Shown: positions 1 to 9,622 of the stretch, piece after piece | Layout: each line of letters starts with the position of its first letter | Position numbering within the stretch: position 1 is the first letter of the stretch | NCBI RefSeq assembly: GCF_014268785.2 | Contig: NZ_JABWRD020000003.1 | Location: forward strand, 558,001 to 622,000 | Reading direction: 5' to 3' | Source of the DNA: Pseudomonas shirazensis | GTDB taxonomy: Bacteria > Pseudomonadota > Gammaproteobacteria > Pseudomonadales > Pseudomonadaceae | DNA length: 64,000 bases | Notes under the pieces: generated by a model | The model's database searches: none | What the model was told of the DNA's origin: nothing | What the model saw: only the letters and a program-made list of their open reading frames with translations | Made by a program: the position numbers and the translations under genes

Positions 1-3000
1 GGCGGTGATGTGCGCTTCTTCGCCTGCAATACCGGCGCAGGCGCCGAGGGCCAGCAGTTCGTCAACGAAGTGTCGCGCCTGACCGGTGCTGATGTTGGTG
101 CCTCGAGCGATTCCACCGGCAACCGTGCCGGTGAGGACTGGCAGCTGGAAACCGTCGCTGGCGCAGTCGCCAGTGGAGTCGGTGTGCAGCGCGGCGACCT
201 GTCGGCGTTCACCACCTCGCTGGCAACCATCACCGTCACCGACACCGATGCTTCGTCGACCGTGGTCAACGGCAAGGTCTCGCTCGCCGAGGCCATCCAG
301 GCCGCCAACGGCGATGTCTCGGTGGATGGCTCAGCGGCCGGCAGCGGCAGTGACATCATCGTCTTCCACCAGGACCTCAAGGGCCAGACCATTCGCTGGT
401 CATCTGCGACCGCCTTGGCCGTGACCAGCACGATCACCATCAACGGTGATGTCGACGGCGACGGCGTCGGCGACATCATCCTCAGTGGTGACGTCAACAA
501 CAGCGGCTCGCGTGACGCGCTGGAGGCCTCCGGCCTTTCCATCAATGCCGGCGGCTCACTGACTGTGCAAAATCTGGACTTCCGCCACTTTTCCGGCAAC
601 ATTACCGGCGGCGTCCTGCGTGCCAACGGTGGCACGCTGATGGTTGAAGATTCGAACTTCCAGAACAACTCGGGCACCGTGATCAACTCCAGCACGTCGG
701 TGGGCACCGCCATCACGCTGCGCAACAGCACCTTGCACGACAACAGCAGCACGATCGTTGGGGCAACCGCCATGAGCTCGTTGGTGCGGTTGGCCGGCCC
801 CGGTAGTTATGTGCTCGAGAACGTTGCGATCTACAACAACAGTGGTACCCATGCTGGCGGCGGCACAGTAGCTTCAGGGGGTATCCTGATCCTGAGCTCG
901 GCCACGGTACAGATCGTCAACAGCACCATTGCCAACAACGTGTTTACCAATACCGGCGCGGGCGGCATCAGCAGCGCCGGCCTCGGCTGGACGGGAACTG
1001 CGACGGGACTGATCACCGTGCAGAACACCATCATCAGCGGCAATACGGTCAACAGCGTTGATGCCAATCTGCAAGCTGGCACCGCCTACACCGACACCAC
1101 CAACCTGATTGGCACCACCGTCAACTTCGTCGACGCCGCCAATGGCGACCTGCGCCTGGCAGCCAGCGCCAGCAATGCGATCAACCAGGGCACCAGTACG
1201 GGTGCGCCCACCACCGACCTGCGTGGCTTCGAGCGTCCGCGCGGCGGCGCGGTGGATATCGGCGCCTACGAGGTGCTGTACGACACCGCGCCGCTGGTCG
1301 ACCTCGACAGCACCACGCCCGGTAACGACAGCAGTGTCAATTTCAACGGCAGCGCGGTGCCGCTGCTGCCGAACATCGTCATCACCCAGAGCGACGGCGA
1401 CACCCAGGTCAGCGGTGCCAACCTTAGCTTGAGCGGCAGCCTCGATGGCAGCAACGAAGTGCTGCTGCTCAGCGCCGGCCAGCTCGCTACCGCTGCCAGC
1501 TACGGCATCAGCGTGACCGGCTCGGGCACCTCGACACTGGCCCTCAGCGGTGTCGCCACGCTGGCCCAGTACCGCACAGTGCTGGCTGCAGTGCAGTACA
1601 GCAACAGCACGCCGGCCTATACCGCGGGCCTGCGCAGCGTGACCGTGCTGGTCAACGATGACATGGGCAGCACCTCGCACACTGCGCTGGTGGACGTGCA
1701 GCCGCTGAATGCTGCGCCGGTCATCGGCAACCTCAACGGCGATAGTGCCGCCTTCACTCAAGGTGGCGGCGCGGTGCTGATTGACGCCGGCGGTAACGCT
1801 ACGGTGAGCGACAGCGACTCGACCGATTTTGCCGGTGGTGCGTTGACCGTATCGGTCACGGCCAATGCCGCTCCGGGCGAGGACCGCCTGGCGATTCGCA
1901 ACCAAGGCAACGGTGCCGGCCAGATCGGCGTCAGTGGCAGCAGCGTCAGCTACGGCGGCACCGTGATCGGCACGCTCAGCGGCGGCACCAATGGCGCCAA
2001 CCTGGTGGTCAGCCTCAACGCCAATGCCAGCGCCGCTGCGGTCGAGGCGCTGGTGCGCAACCTGACCTACGACAACAGCAACGCCAGCAACGCGATTGGC
2101 CAGGCGAACCGCATGCTCAGCGTGACCGTCAGCGATGGTGACGGCGCGACCTCAAGCGTTGCCAACGTGGCGGTTACCGTGCGCGAGACCGTGCCGCCAA
2201 ACGCAACCATCGTTGTCAGCGACAGCACTTTGCTGGCCGGTGAAACCACCCTGGTCAGCATCACCTTCAGTGAGGCAATCAGCGGCCTTGGCGTCGGCGA
2301 CTTCACCGTGGCCAACGGCGTATTGAGCAACCTCAGCAGCAGCGACGGTGGCATTACCTGGACCGCCACGCTCACGCCCAGCACCGCCACCACCGACAGC
2401 AGCAACCTGATTTCCCTGAATAACGCAGGGGTCACCGACGCCGCCGGCAATGCCGGCGTAGGTACTACCGAGTCGAATAATTACGCCATCGATACCGAGC
2501 GTCCGACGGCAGTGGTGAGCCTGTCCAGCAGCAGTTTGCTCGCGGGCCAGACCGCCGTGGTGACCATTACCTTCAGCGAGGCCGTGAGCGGCTTCACACT
2601 GGCCGATCTGAGCGTCTCCAACGGCGGCTTGAGTGGTCTGAGCAGCAGCGACGGCGGCATCACCTGGACCGCGCTGTTGACCCCGACCGCAGCCTCGACC
2701 AGCGTCGCCAATGTGGTCAGCGTCAACTTGGCGGGGGTCACTGATCTGAGCGGCAACGCCGGCACCGGCTCGGCACCGTCGCCGACCTACAGCGTCGACA
2801 CCTCACGCCCCACCGCGACCATTGTGGTTGCCGATACAGCGCTGCGGACTGGTGAAACCAGCCTGGTCACCATTACCTTCAGCGAAGCCGTCACTGGTTT
2901 CAGCAACGTTGACCTGAGCGTCGCCAACGGTTCGCTCAGCAGCGTCAGCAGCAGCGACGGCGGCATCACCTGGACGGCGACCTTCACCCCCGACGCAGAT

Positions 3001-6000
3001 ATCACCAGCACCGGTAACCTGATCACCCTGGACAACAGCGGTGTCAGCGACCAGACGGGCAACACCGGTATCGGCATCACCGACTCGAACAGCTTCGCCA
3101 TCGATACCCAACGCCCGACCGCGACTGTCGTGGTCGCGGACAGCGCCTTGAGCGTCGGCGAAACCTCGACAGTCACCATCACCTTCAGTGAGGCGGTGAG
3201 CGGCTTTACCACCGCCGATCTCAACATCACCGTTGGCCTGCTGAGCAATTTGAGCAGCAGCGATGGCGGGGTTACCTGGACTGCCACCCTGACCCCGAGC
3301 AGCAATATCACCAACACCAGCAATATCATTGTTCTGAACAACACTGGCGTTACCGACCATGCCGGTAACGCCGGCATCGGCAGTACCGCCTCGAACGCCT
3401 TCGCCGTCGATACCCAGCGCCCGACTGCGGTGATCAGCATGGCCGACACGGCGCTGAGCGCTGGCGAAAGCACGTTGGTGACCTTCAGCTTCAGCGAAGC
3501 GGTGAACGGCTTCAGCAACGATGACCTGAGCGTGGCCAACGGCACCCTCAGCGATGTAACCAGCATCGACGGCGGCATCACCTGGACGGCGTTGTTCACG
3601 CCGACGCTGCAGGTGCAGGACATCAGCAACCTGATCACCCTGAACAACAGCGGCATCACCGATCTGGCCGGCAACAGCGGTACTGGCACGACCAACTCGC
3701 CTAACTACACCGTCAACACCGTGCTGCCGACGGCCACCATCGTGGTTGCCGACACGGCCTTGGCAGTCGGCGAAACCAGCCTGGTCACCATCACCTTCAG
3801 CGAGGCGGTGAGCGGCTTCACCAATGCTGACTTGAGCATTGCCAACGGTACGCTCAGCACTGTCAGCAGCAGTGATGGAGGTATTACCTGGACAGCCACG
3901 TTCACGCCATCGAGCAACGTCGATGACAGTGCCAACCTGATTACCCTCGACAACACCGGTGTGATGGGGGCGTCCGGTAATACCGGCATCGGCAGCACCG
4001 ACTCGAACAATTTCGCCATCGACACCCAGCGCCCGACTGCGACTATCGTGGTCGCTGACAGCGCCCTGAGCGTCGGCGAAACGTCGACCGTCACCGTCAC
4101 CTTCAGCGAGGCGGTGACCGGCTTTACCCGGGCCGATCTGAGTGTCAGCGTTGGCCAGCTGAGCAATTTCATCAGCAGCGATGGCGGGGTGACCTGGACG
4201 GGCACCCTGACCCCCGACAGCAACATCTCCAACACCAGCAATGTCATTGTTCTGGACAATACTGGCGTCGCCGACCTGTCCGGCAACAACGGCAGCGGCA
4301 CGAGCGACTCGAACGCCTTCGCCGTCGATACCCAGCGCCCGACTGCGGTGATCAGCATGGCCGACACGGCACTGAGCGCTGGCGAAAGCACGTTGGTGAC
4401 CTTCAGCTTCAGCGAAGCGGTGAACGGCTTCAGCAACGATGACCTGAGCGTGGCCAACGGCACCCTCAGCGATGTAACCAGCATCGACGGCGGCATCACC
4501 TGGACGGCGTTGTTCACGCCGACGCTGCAGGTGCAGGACATCAGCAACCTGATCACCCTGAACAACAGCGGTATCACCGATCTGGCCGGCAACAGCGGTA
4601 CTGGCACGACCAACTCGCCTAACTACACCGTCAACACCGTGCTGCCGACGGCCACCATCGTGGTTGCCGACACGGCCTTGGCAGTCGGCGAAACCAGCCT
4701 GGTCACCATCACCTTCAGCGAGGCGGTGAGCGGCTTCACCAATGCCGACTTGAGCATTGCCAACGGTACGCTCAGCACTGTCAGCAGCAGTGATGGAGGT
4801 ATTACCTGGACAGCCACGTTCACGCCATCGAGCAACGTCGATGACAGTGCCAACCTGATTACCCTCGACAACACCGGTGTGATGGGGGCGTCCGGTAATA
4901 CCGGCATCGGCAGCACCGACTCGAACAATTTCGCCATCGACACCCAACGCCCGACCGCCACTATCGTAGTCGCGGACAACGCCTTGAGCGTCGGCGAAAC
5001 GTCGACCGTCACCGTCACCTTCAGCGAGGCGGTGAGCGGCTTTACCACCGCCGATCTCAACGTCACCGTTGGCCTGCTGAGCAATTTGAGCAGCAGCGAT
5101 GGCGGGGTTACCTGGACTGCCACCCTGACCCCGACCAGCAATATCACCAACACCAGCAATATCATTGTTCTGAACAACACTGGCGTTACCGACCATGCCG
5201 GTAACGCCGGCATCGGCAGTACCGACTCGAATACCTTCGCCGTCGATACCCAGCGCCCGACCTCGACTATCGTCCTGAGCGACTCGGTACTGACGGCAGG
5301 GCAGACCTCGCAGGTGACCATCACCTTCAGCGAAGCGGTGATCGGTTTGGCGCTGGATGACTTCAGCGTTAGCAATGGCCTGTTGAGCAACCTTTCCAGC
5401 AGCGATGGCGGCGTGACCTGGACGGCGACGTTCACTCCCGCCAGCAATGTCGAGCAAGCCGGCAACCTGATCAGCCTGGACAACAGCCGCTACACCGACC
5501 TGGCAGGCAACAGCGGCACCGGCAGCAGCGCTTCGCCGGCGTTCAGCATCGACACCGTGCGCCCCAACGCAACCATCGTGGTCGCCGGCAGCACGCTGAC
5601 CGGTGGTGAGAGCAGCCTGGTAACGATCACCTTCAACGAGCCCGTAAGCGGGTTGACGCTGGCTGACTTCAGCGTCACCAATGGCGCACTCGCTAACTTG
5701 TCCAGCAGCGATGGCGGGATTACCTGGACCGCAATCCTGACTCCCACCGCAGGCGTCGAGGCTGCCCGCAACCTGGTCAGCCTGAACAACGCCGGCGTGA
5801 CCGATCAGGCTGGCAACAGCGGCGTTGGCAGCAGCGTCTCGAACGCCTTCGCGGTCGACAGTCGCGCGCCGACCGTAGCCGTAAGCAGCGTCGACAGTTC
5901 ACCGAACACCCCCGACAGCGTGCGCTTCACCGTGACCTTCAGCGAGGCGGTCAACGGCGTCGACCTGGCCGACTTCGCCCTGCTCGCGACCGGCAACGCC

Positions 6001-7347
6001 AGCGGCACGTTGAGCAGTCTGCAACGCCTGGATGCGAACACCTATGTGGTCACCGTCAGTGGCATCAGCGGCAGCGGCAACCTGAGCTTGAACCTAAACG
6101 GCGCTGCCAGCGGCATTGCCGATCAGGCCGGCAACGCCCTCAGCGGCGGCATCACCGGCGGGGGTTACAACGTCGACCGTGTGGCGCCAGTCACCACTGG
6201 CGTGACGGTCCCGGTCGGGGTTACCTACAGCGCCGGCGACAACCTGTCGTTCGTGGTCAACACCAGCGAAACCGTGTTGGTCAACGGGACGCCGCAGCTG
6301 GCGCTGGATATCGGCGGGCGCACCGTATTCGCCAACTATGTCGCCGGCTCGGGTAGCTCGACGCTGGTGTTCCAGTACACCGTGCAAGTCGGCGACAACG
6401 ACGCCAACGGCATTCAGGTGGTCGGCTTGTCGAGCAACGGCGGCAGCCTGCGCGATGCCGCCGGCAACGCCATGCAGCTGGCCCTGAACAACGTCGCCGA
6501 CAGCAGCGGCGTAACCGTCGATACCGACGCGCCGCAGGTCGAGTCGATCGTCGCCGCGCCTTCGGCGCCGGGCAGCATGAGCTTTACCGTGACCTTCAGT
6601 GAAGCCGTCAACGGCGTACAACTGTCCGACTTCAGCCTGCTCACCACCGGCAACGCCAGCGGCAGCCTGCAGTCGCTGGTGCAGATCGATGCGCGTACCT
6701 GGCAGGTCAATGTCTCCGGCACTGGCGGCTCCGGCAGCCTGGCGCTGGCGCTCAATGGCACCGCCGGCACGATTACCGATAACGCCGGCAACCCGATCAG
6801 CGGCGGCTTCAGCAGCCAGGGCCAGAGCATGGTCGCCAACGACGGCGACCCCGAGTTCCGCGCCAACGCCGGGGTCAGCCCGCTGGCACCGGCGCAGCCA
6901 TTGCTGGTGCCACAGGTGCCGCTGGCCAGCGTGGTCGACACGCGCTCACCGCTGTTGCCGGCGCCTCTGTTCGAAGTGCCGACGCTGGGCAACGGGGTCG
7001 CCACACTCGGCAGTATCTTCATTCACAACGGCGCGCTGGCGCCGAGCTACCTGGCGCAAGTCTTCGCCGGCAGCAGCGCGGTCGGCCTTGGCGACAACGA
7101 CGGCAGTACGTTTGGCAGCAGCAGCCTGGCCAGCATCTTCAGCAAGACCATGCCGGACGACGGCGGCCAGTACGAACTCAGCGGCGGCAAGCCGTGGCGT
7201 CAGGCCGAAGGCGGGGCGGGCAGGGGCCTGACCGCAGCACCAAGCCTGGGCCAACAGTTGCAAGGCATCACCGACAATCAACAACGCCCGACCAGGGAAC
7301 TGGCGCAGGCGCTGGGGCAGATCAATGCGCGCGTACCTCAGGTGTGA
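1..7347 (+). CDS. Giant Ig-repeat surface/secreted protein, 5' partial
   Basis: The frame is open from base 1 (GGC GGT GAT GTG), so the true start lies upstream and at least 2,448 codons are present. The first 50 residues (FFACNTGAGAEGQQFVN, then a TGADVGAS stretch) match the DUF4347 domain found at the N-terminus of many large secreted adhesins. Residues about 90-420 look like a right-handed beta-helix with a DIGAYE ending. From about residue 730 there are twelve ~102-residue Ig-like units of Big_12 type, each with ITFSEAV, SSDGGITWT and LAGNSGTG-like signatures, followed by three divergent Ig-like units. The C-terminal ~170 residues are Pro/Ala/Gly-rich without repeats. Probably a biofilm or surface adhesin exported by a type I system; the adjacent TolC-like gene supports this. 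ABC and membrane-fusion genes are not seen downstream. The family assignment is strong, the adhesive role is inferred. Confidence 0.85.
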   Translation, partial: GGDVRFFACNTGAGAEGQQFVNEVSRLTGADVGASSDSTGNRAGEDWQLETVAGAVASGVGVQRGDLSAFTTSLATITVTDTDASSTVVNGKVSLAEAIQAANGDVSVDGSAAGSGSDIIVFHQDLKGQTIRWSSATALAVTSTITINGDVDGDGVGDIILSGDVNNSGSRDALEASGLSINAGGSLTVQNLDFRHFSGNITGGVLRANGGTLMVEDSNFQNNSGTVINSSTSVGTAITLRNSTLHDNSSTIVGATAMSSLVRLAGPGSYVLENVAIYNNSGTHAGGGTVASGGILILSSATVQIVNSTIANNVFTNTGAGGISSAGLGWTGTATGLITVQNTIISGNTVNSVDANLQAGTAYTDTTNLIGTTVNFVDAANGDLRLAASASNAINQGTSTGAPTTDLRGFERPRGGAVDIGAYEVLYDTAPLVDLDSTTPGNDSSVNFNGSAVPLLPNIVITQSDGDTQVSGANLSLSGSLDGSNEVLLLSAGQLATAASYGISVTGSGTSTLALSGVATLAQYRTVLAAVQYSNSTPAYTAGLRSVTVLVNDDMGSTSHTALVDVQPLNAAPVIGNLNGDSAAFTQGGGAVLIDAGGNATVSDSDSTDFAGGALTVSVTANAAPGEDRLAIRNQGNGAGQIGVSGSSVSYGGTVIGTLSGGTNGANLVVSLNANASAAAVEALVRNLTYDNSNASNAIGQANRMLSVTVSDGDGATSSVANVAVTVRETVPPNATIVVSDSTLLAGETTLVSITFSEAISGLGVGDFTVANGVLSNLSSSDGGITWTATLTPSTATTDSSNLISLNNAGVTDAAGNAGVGTTESNNYAIDTERPTAVVSLSSSSLLAGQTAVVTITFSEAVSGFTLADLSVSNGGLSGLSSSDGGITWTALLTPTAASTSVANVVSVNLAGVTDLSGNAGTGSAPSPTYSVDTSRPTATIVVADTALRTGETSLVTITFSEAVTGFSNVDLSVANGSLSSVSSSDGGITWTATFTPDADITSTGNLITLDNSGVSDQTGNTGIGITDSNSFAIDTQRPTATVVVADSALSVGETSTVTITFSEAVSGFTTADLNITVGLLSNLSSSDGGVTWTATLTPSSNITNTSNIIVLNNTGVTDHAGNAGIGSTASNAFAVDTQRPTAVISMADTALSAGESTLVTFSFSEAVNGFSNDDLSVANGTLSDVTSIDGGITWTALFTPTLQVQDISNLITLNNSGITDLAGNSGTGTTNSPNYTVNTVLPTATIVVADTALAVGETSLVTITFSEAVSGFTNADLSIANGTLSTVSSSDGGITWTATFTPSSNVDDSANLITLDNTGVMGASGNTGIGSTDSNNFAIDTQRPTATIVVADSALSVGETSTVTVTFSEAVTGFTRADLSVSVGQLSNFISSDGGVTWTGTLTPDSNISNTSNVIVLDNTGVADLSGNNGSGTSDSNAFAVDTQRPTAVISMADTALSAGESTLVTFSFSEAVNGFSNDDLSVANGTLSDVTSIDGGITWTALFTPTLQVQDISNLITLNNSGITDLAGNSGTGTTNSPNYTVNTVLPTATIVVADTALAVGETSLVTITFSEAVSGFTNADLSIANGTLSTVSSSDGGITWTATFTPSSNVDDSANLITLDNTGVMGASGNTGIGSTDSNNFAIDTQRPTATIVVADNALSVGETSTVTVTFSEAVSGFTTADLNVTVGLLSNLSSSDGGVTWTATLTPTSNITNTSNIIVLNNTGVTDHAGNAGIGSTDSNTFAVDTQRPTSTIVLSDSVLTAGQTSQVTITFSEAVIGLALDDFSVSNGLLSNLSSSDGGVTWTATFTPASNVEQAGNLISLDNSRYTDLAGNSGTGSSASPAFSIDTVRPNATIVVAGSTLTGGESSLVTITFNEPVSGLTLADFSVTNGALANLSSSDGGITWTAILTPTAGVEAARNLVSLNNAGVTDQAGNSGVGSSVSNAFAVDSRAPTVAVSSVDSSPNTPDSVRFTVTFSEAVNGVDLADFALLATGNASGTLSSLQRLDANTYVVTVSGISGSGNLSLNLNGAASGIADQAGNALSGGITGGGYNVDRVAPVTTGVTVPVGVTYSAGDNLSFVVNTSETVLVNGTPQLALDIGGRTVFANYVAGSGSSTLVFQYTVQVGDNDANGIQVVGLSSNGGSLRDAAGNAMQLALNNVADSSGVTVDTDAPQVESIVAAPSAPGSMSFTVTFSEAVNGVQLSDFSLLTTGNASGSLQSLVQIDARTWQVNVSGTGGSGSLALALNGTAGTITDNAGNPISGGFSSQGQSMVANDGDPEFRANAGVSPLAPAQPLLVPQVPLASVVDTRSPLLPAPLFEVPTLGNGVATLGSIFIHNGALAPSYLAQVFAGSSAVGLGDNDGSTFGSSSLASIFSKTMPDDGGQYELSGGKPWRQAEGGAGRGLTAAPSLGQQLQGITDNQQRPTRELAQALGQINARVPQV
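3391..4036 (+). repeat. Long direct repeat inside the adhesin gene, copy 1
   Basis: About 646 bp encoding two consecutive Ig-like units are repeated 918 bp downstream with only a handful of mismatches (for example gcgctgagcg against gcactgagcg, and aatgctgact against aatgccgact). The offset equals 306 codons, exactly three ~102-residue units. Other units of the gene are clearly more diverged, so this is a recent duplication or gene conversion. Confidence 0.9.
4309..4954 (+). repeat. Long direct repeat inside the adhesin gene, copy 2
   Basis: Second copy of the 646-bp segment that begins at 3391, at a constant 918-bp offset and in the same reading frame. Unequal recombination between the copies would add or remove three Ig-like units without a frameshift. 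Short-read assemblies could also collapse here. Confidence 0.9.
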
Positions 7348-7399
7348 GCGGACAAGCAGTCATGAGTTTCACATGTGCCGTACCAGGGGGCGGACAGGG

Positions 7400-8896
7400 A
7401 TGAACAAAGCATCAAGGTTTTTCGCGGTAAGTTTTCTCGCGTTGGCGGTCACCGGCTGCGCAGTCAAGACTCAGCCAATCGAACCGAGCGTCAGCGAGCA
7501 GCGGGCCAAGTCCGATCTGGCCAAGATGTTCAAGGATCAGGAGGCCCTGCAAGGCCCGTTGACCCTGCACGAAGCCATGGCGCGTGCGGTCAAGTACAAC
7601 CTTGAAGCCCGCCTGAAAATCATGGAAGAAGCCCTGGCCCAGCGCCAGGTCGACCTCGCCACCTTCGACATGCTGCCACGCATGGCGATGTCGGCAGGCT
7701 ACGCCGGGCGCAGCAATGTCAGCGCCTCTAGCAGCCAGAGTATTCTGACCAACACCCAGTCCCTCGAACCCTCCACCTCGCAGGACCGTGACCGCGGCGT
7801 GGCCGACCTGACCATGGTCTGGAACGTGCTCGACTTCGGCGTCAGCTACGTCAACGCCAAACAGCAAGGCGACCAGCGTCTGATCGTGCAGGAACGTCGG
7901 CGCAAGGTGGTCCAGACCATCATCCAGGATGTCCGCTCGGCCTACTGGCGCGCCGTTGCCGCCGAGCGCCTGCTGACCCAGATCGATACCCTGATGGTGC
8001 GCGTCGACCAGGCCAAGGCCAACAGCCAGCAGATGGGCGAGCAGCGCCTCGGCGACCAGGTCGCCACGCTCAACTACCAGCGCGCATTGATCGAAGCCAC
8101 CCGCCAGCTGGAAGAACAACGCCGCGCGCTGTCGCTGGCCAAGACCGAGCTCGGCGCGCTGATCAACCTCGCGCCCGGCAGCAAACTGACCCTGGCCTCC
8201 AGCAACGACTACAGCGTGCCCGAGCTCAAGGTCGACCTCGCCACCCTCGAACAGCAAGCCCTGGCCTCGCGCCCTGAATTGCGCGAGCAGGACTACCAGG
8301 CGCGCATCAGCGCCGCCGAAGTGCGCAAGTCGATGCTGCGCATGCTCCCCGGCCTAGAGTTCTCGGCCGGCGGCCACTACGACAGCAACAGCTTCCTGAG
8401 CAATCAGAGCTGGGCCGACTACGGTGTCAAGATCACCTGGAACCTGTTCAACGTGATCTCCGCGCCCGCCGCGATCAACGTCGCCAAGGCCGGCGAACAA
8501 GTGGTCGAAGCCCGCCGTCAGGCCATGTCGATGGCCGTACTCGCCCAGCTGTACGTGGCTAACGCCAACTACAACGAAGCCCGCCGCCAGTTCGCCACCA
8601 GCCAACAATTGGTGTCGCTGGATGGGCAGATCGTCGAGCAACTGCGCAACCGCCATCAGGCCCAAGGCATCGGTGAGCTGGAGCTGATCCAGGGCGAGCT
8701 GAATGCCCTGCAAGCCGACCTGCGCCGCGACCTCGCCTACGCCGAGCTGCGCAACAGCTACGGCCAGGTCTTCGCCAGCGCCGGCCTCGACCCATTGCCA
8801 ACCAAACTGCGCTCGGACTCGCTGACCGACATCGCCCAGGCCCTCAGCAGCAATGAAAGCCGCTGGCAGCAAGGCGACATCACCCCCGGCCTGTAA
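7400..8896 (+). CDS. TolC-family outer-membrane efflux lipoprotein
   Basis: 498 residues from the ATG at 7400, chosen because an AGGGG-containing ribosome site precedes it and the next residues form a lipoprotein signal (SFLALAVTGC, lipidated Cys at about residue 20). The rest has the TolC duplication: two long helical repeats (about 55-260 and 265-470) with family motifs such as a LTLHEAMARAVKYN start and conserved LIQGELNALQADL and AYAELRNSYGQVF segments near the end. It should form the outer-membrane channel of a type I secretion or efflux complex. It starts 53 bp after the giant Ig-repeat gene, a layout like the P. aeruginosa Bap locus, so the adhesin is its likely substrate. The inner-membrane ABC and adaptor genes do not follow here and may lie upstream of the window. 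Confidence 0.88.
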   Translation: MNKASRFFAVSFLALAVTGCAVKTQPIEPSVSEQRAKSDLAKMFKDQEALQGPLTLHEAMARAVKYNLEARLKIMEEALAQRQVDLATFDMLPRMAMSAGYAGRSNVSASSSQSILTNTQSLEPSTSQDRDRGVADLTMVWNVLDFGVSYVNAKQQGDQRLIVQERRRKVVQTIIQDVRSAYWRAVAAERLLTQIDTLMVRVDQAKANSQQMGEQRLGDQVATLNYQRALIEATRQLEEQRRALSLAKTELGALINLAPGSKLTLASSNDYSVPELKVDLATLEQQALASRPELREQDYQARISAAEVRKSMLRMLPGLEFSAGGHYDSNSFLSNQSWADYGVKITWNLFNVISAPAAINVAKAGEQVVEARRQAMSMAVLAQLYVANANYNEARRQFATSQQLVSLDGQIVEQLRNRHQAQGIGELELIQGELNALQADLRRDLAYAELRNSYGQVFASAGLDPLPTKLRSDSLTDIAQALSSNESRWQQGDITPGL

Positions 8897-8904
8897 GGCC
8901 CGGC

Positions 8905-8932
8905 CTGCAACCCTGCCCGCGCAGGGTTGCAG
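8905..8932. terminator. Perfect hairpin between convergent genes
   Basis: A 12-bp perfect stem (ctgcaaccctgc / gcagggttgcag) with loop ccgc lies 9 bp after the TolC-like stop and 7 bp beyond the convergent cysC stop. There is no U tract on either side, so it may be a weak bidirectional terminator or a 3'-end stabilising hairpin. Confidence 0.55.
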
Positions 8933-8938
8933 CCAGCC

Positions 8939-9517
8939 TCAAACCAAAGCTTCAAGCACGTAAGCCAGCAAGCGCTCGGCCGAATGGCCAAGCGTTTGTG
9001 CGCCCGTCTCCAGCTGCAACTGCGGCTGCTGCGGCGCTTCATACGGCGCATCGATCCCGGTAAACGCCGGCAGCTCGCCCGCCCGCGCCCGCCGATACAA
9101 CCCCTTCGGGTCACGCCCCTCGCACGCCTGCAGATCCGCGCTCAGATACACCTCATGAAAGCCCGCCTTGCACGCCCGACGCGCCGCCGCCCGATCTGCT
9201 CGGTAGGGTGAGATAAACGCTGCGATGCAGATCAGCCCCGCATCCGCGAACAACGCCGCGACCTCACCGGCACGGCGTACGTTTTCGCTGCGATCGGCAG
9301 GGGAGAAGCCCAGATCGGCGTTCAGGCCAGTGCGCAGGGCGTCGCCGTCGAGAACGTAACAACCGTAGCCGCGAGCGGTCAATTGTTCGGCGAGGGCGGT
9401 GGCCAGGGATGACTTGCCGGCGCCGGAGAGGCCGGTTAGCCAGATCACCGCGCCGGGGTGGCGGCGGGGGAAAGCAGCAGGGGGTGTGGCGACAGTTTGC
9501 ACTTGGCTGGATTCCAT
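8939..9517 (-). CDS. cysC: Adenylyl-sulfate kinase
   Basis: 192 residues from the ATG at 9517; the frame is open further upstream but family similarity begins near here. It phosphorylates adenosine 5'-phosphosulfate (APS) to PAPS with ATP, in the cytoplasm. Visible signatures are the P-loop GLSGAGKS (residues 29-36), the substrate-binding LDGDALRTGLNADLGFS segment, the RSENVRR motif and a FISPYRADR motif. It is a stand-alone kinase, not fused to CysN. The start is about 105 bp after the stop of the LysR gene on the same strand, so co-transcription is possible. The neighbours do not reveal a role; sulfation of a polysaccharide or small molecule, or routine sulfur assimilation, are both possible. 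Confidence 0.9.
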   Translation of the reverse strand: MESSQVQTVATPPAAFPRRHPGAVIWLTGLSGAGKSSLATALAEQLTARGYGCYVLDGDALRTGLNADLGFSPADRSENVRRAGEVAALFADAGLICIAAFISPYRADRAAARRACKAGFHEVYLSADLQACEGRDPKGLYRRARAGELPAFTGIDAPYEAPQQPQLQLETGAQTLGHSAERLLAYVLEALV

Positions 9518-9622
9518 TCCCGGTGAGCATGCTGAGTTTACTGGACTATTGCTGAGTTGGCGGTGGCAGAGCAATTGCTGGCTGAGGCAGCACCCGCATG
9601 CACTGCGGGATCTGCAGGCCAT

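Noticed and set aside
2803..5457. Very long open frame on the minus strand inside the adhesin gene
   Set aside because: It mirrors the Ig-repeat coding sequence, repeats with the same 918-bp period, has no ribosome site, and is a by-product of GC-rich repetitive codons.
2200..5860. Regular repeats as a CRISPR array
   Set aside because: The period is about 306 bp, repeats are coding and in frame, and there are no short palindromic repeats with unique spacers or cas genes.
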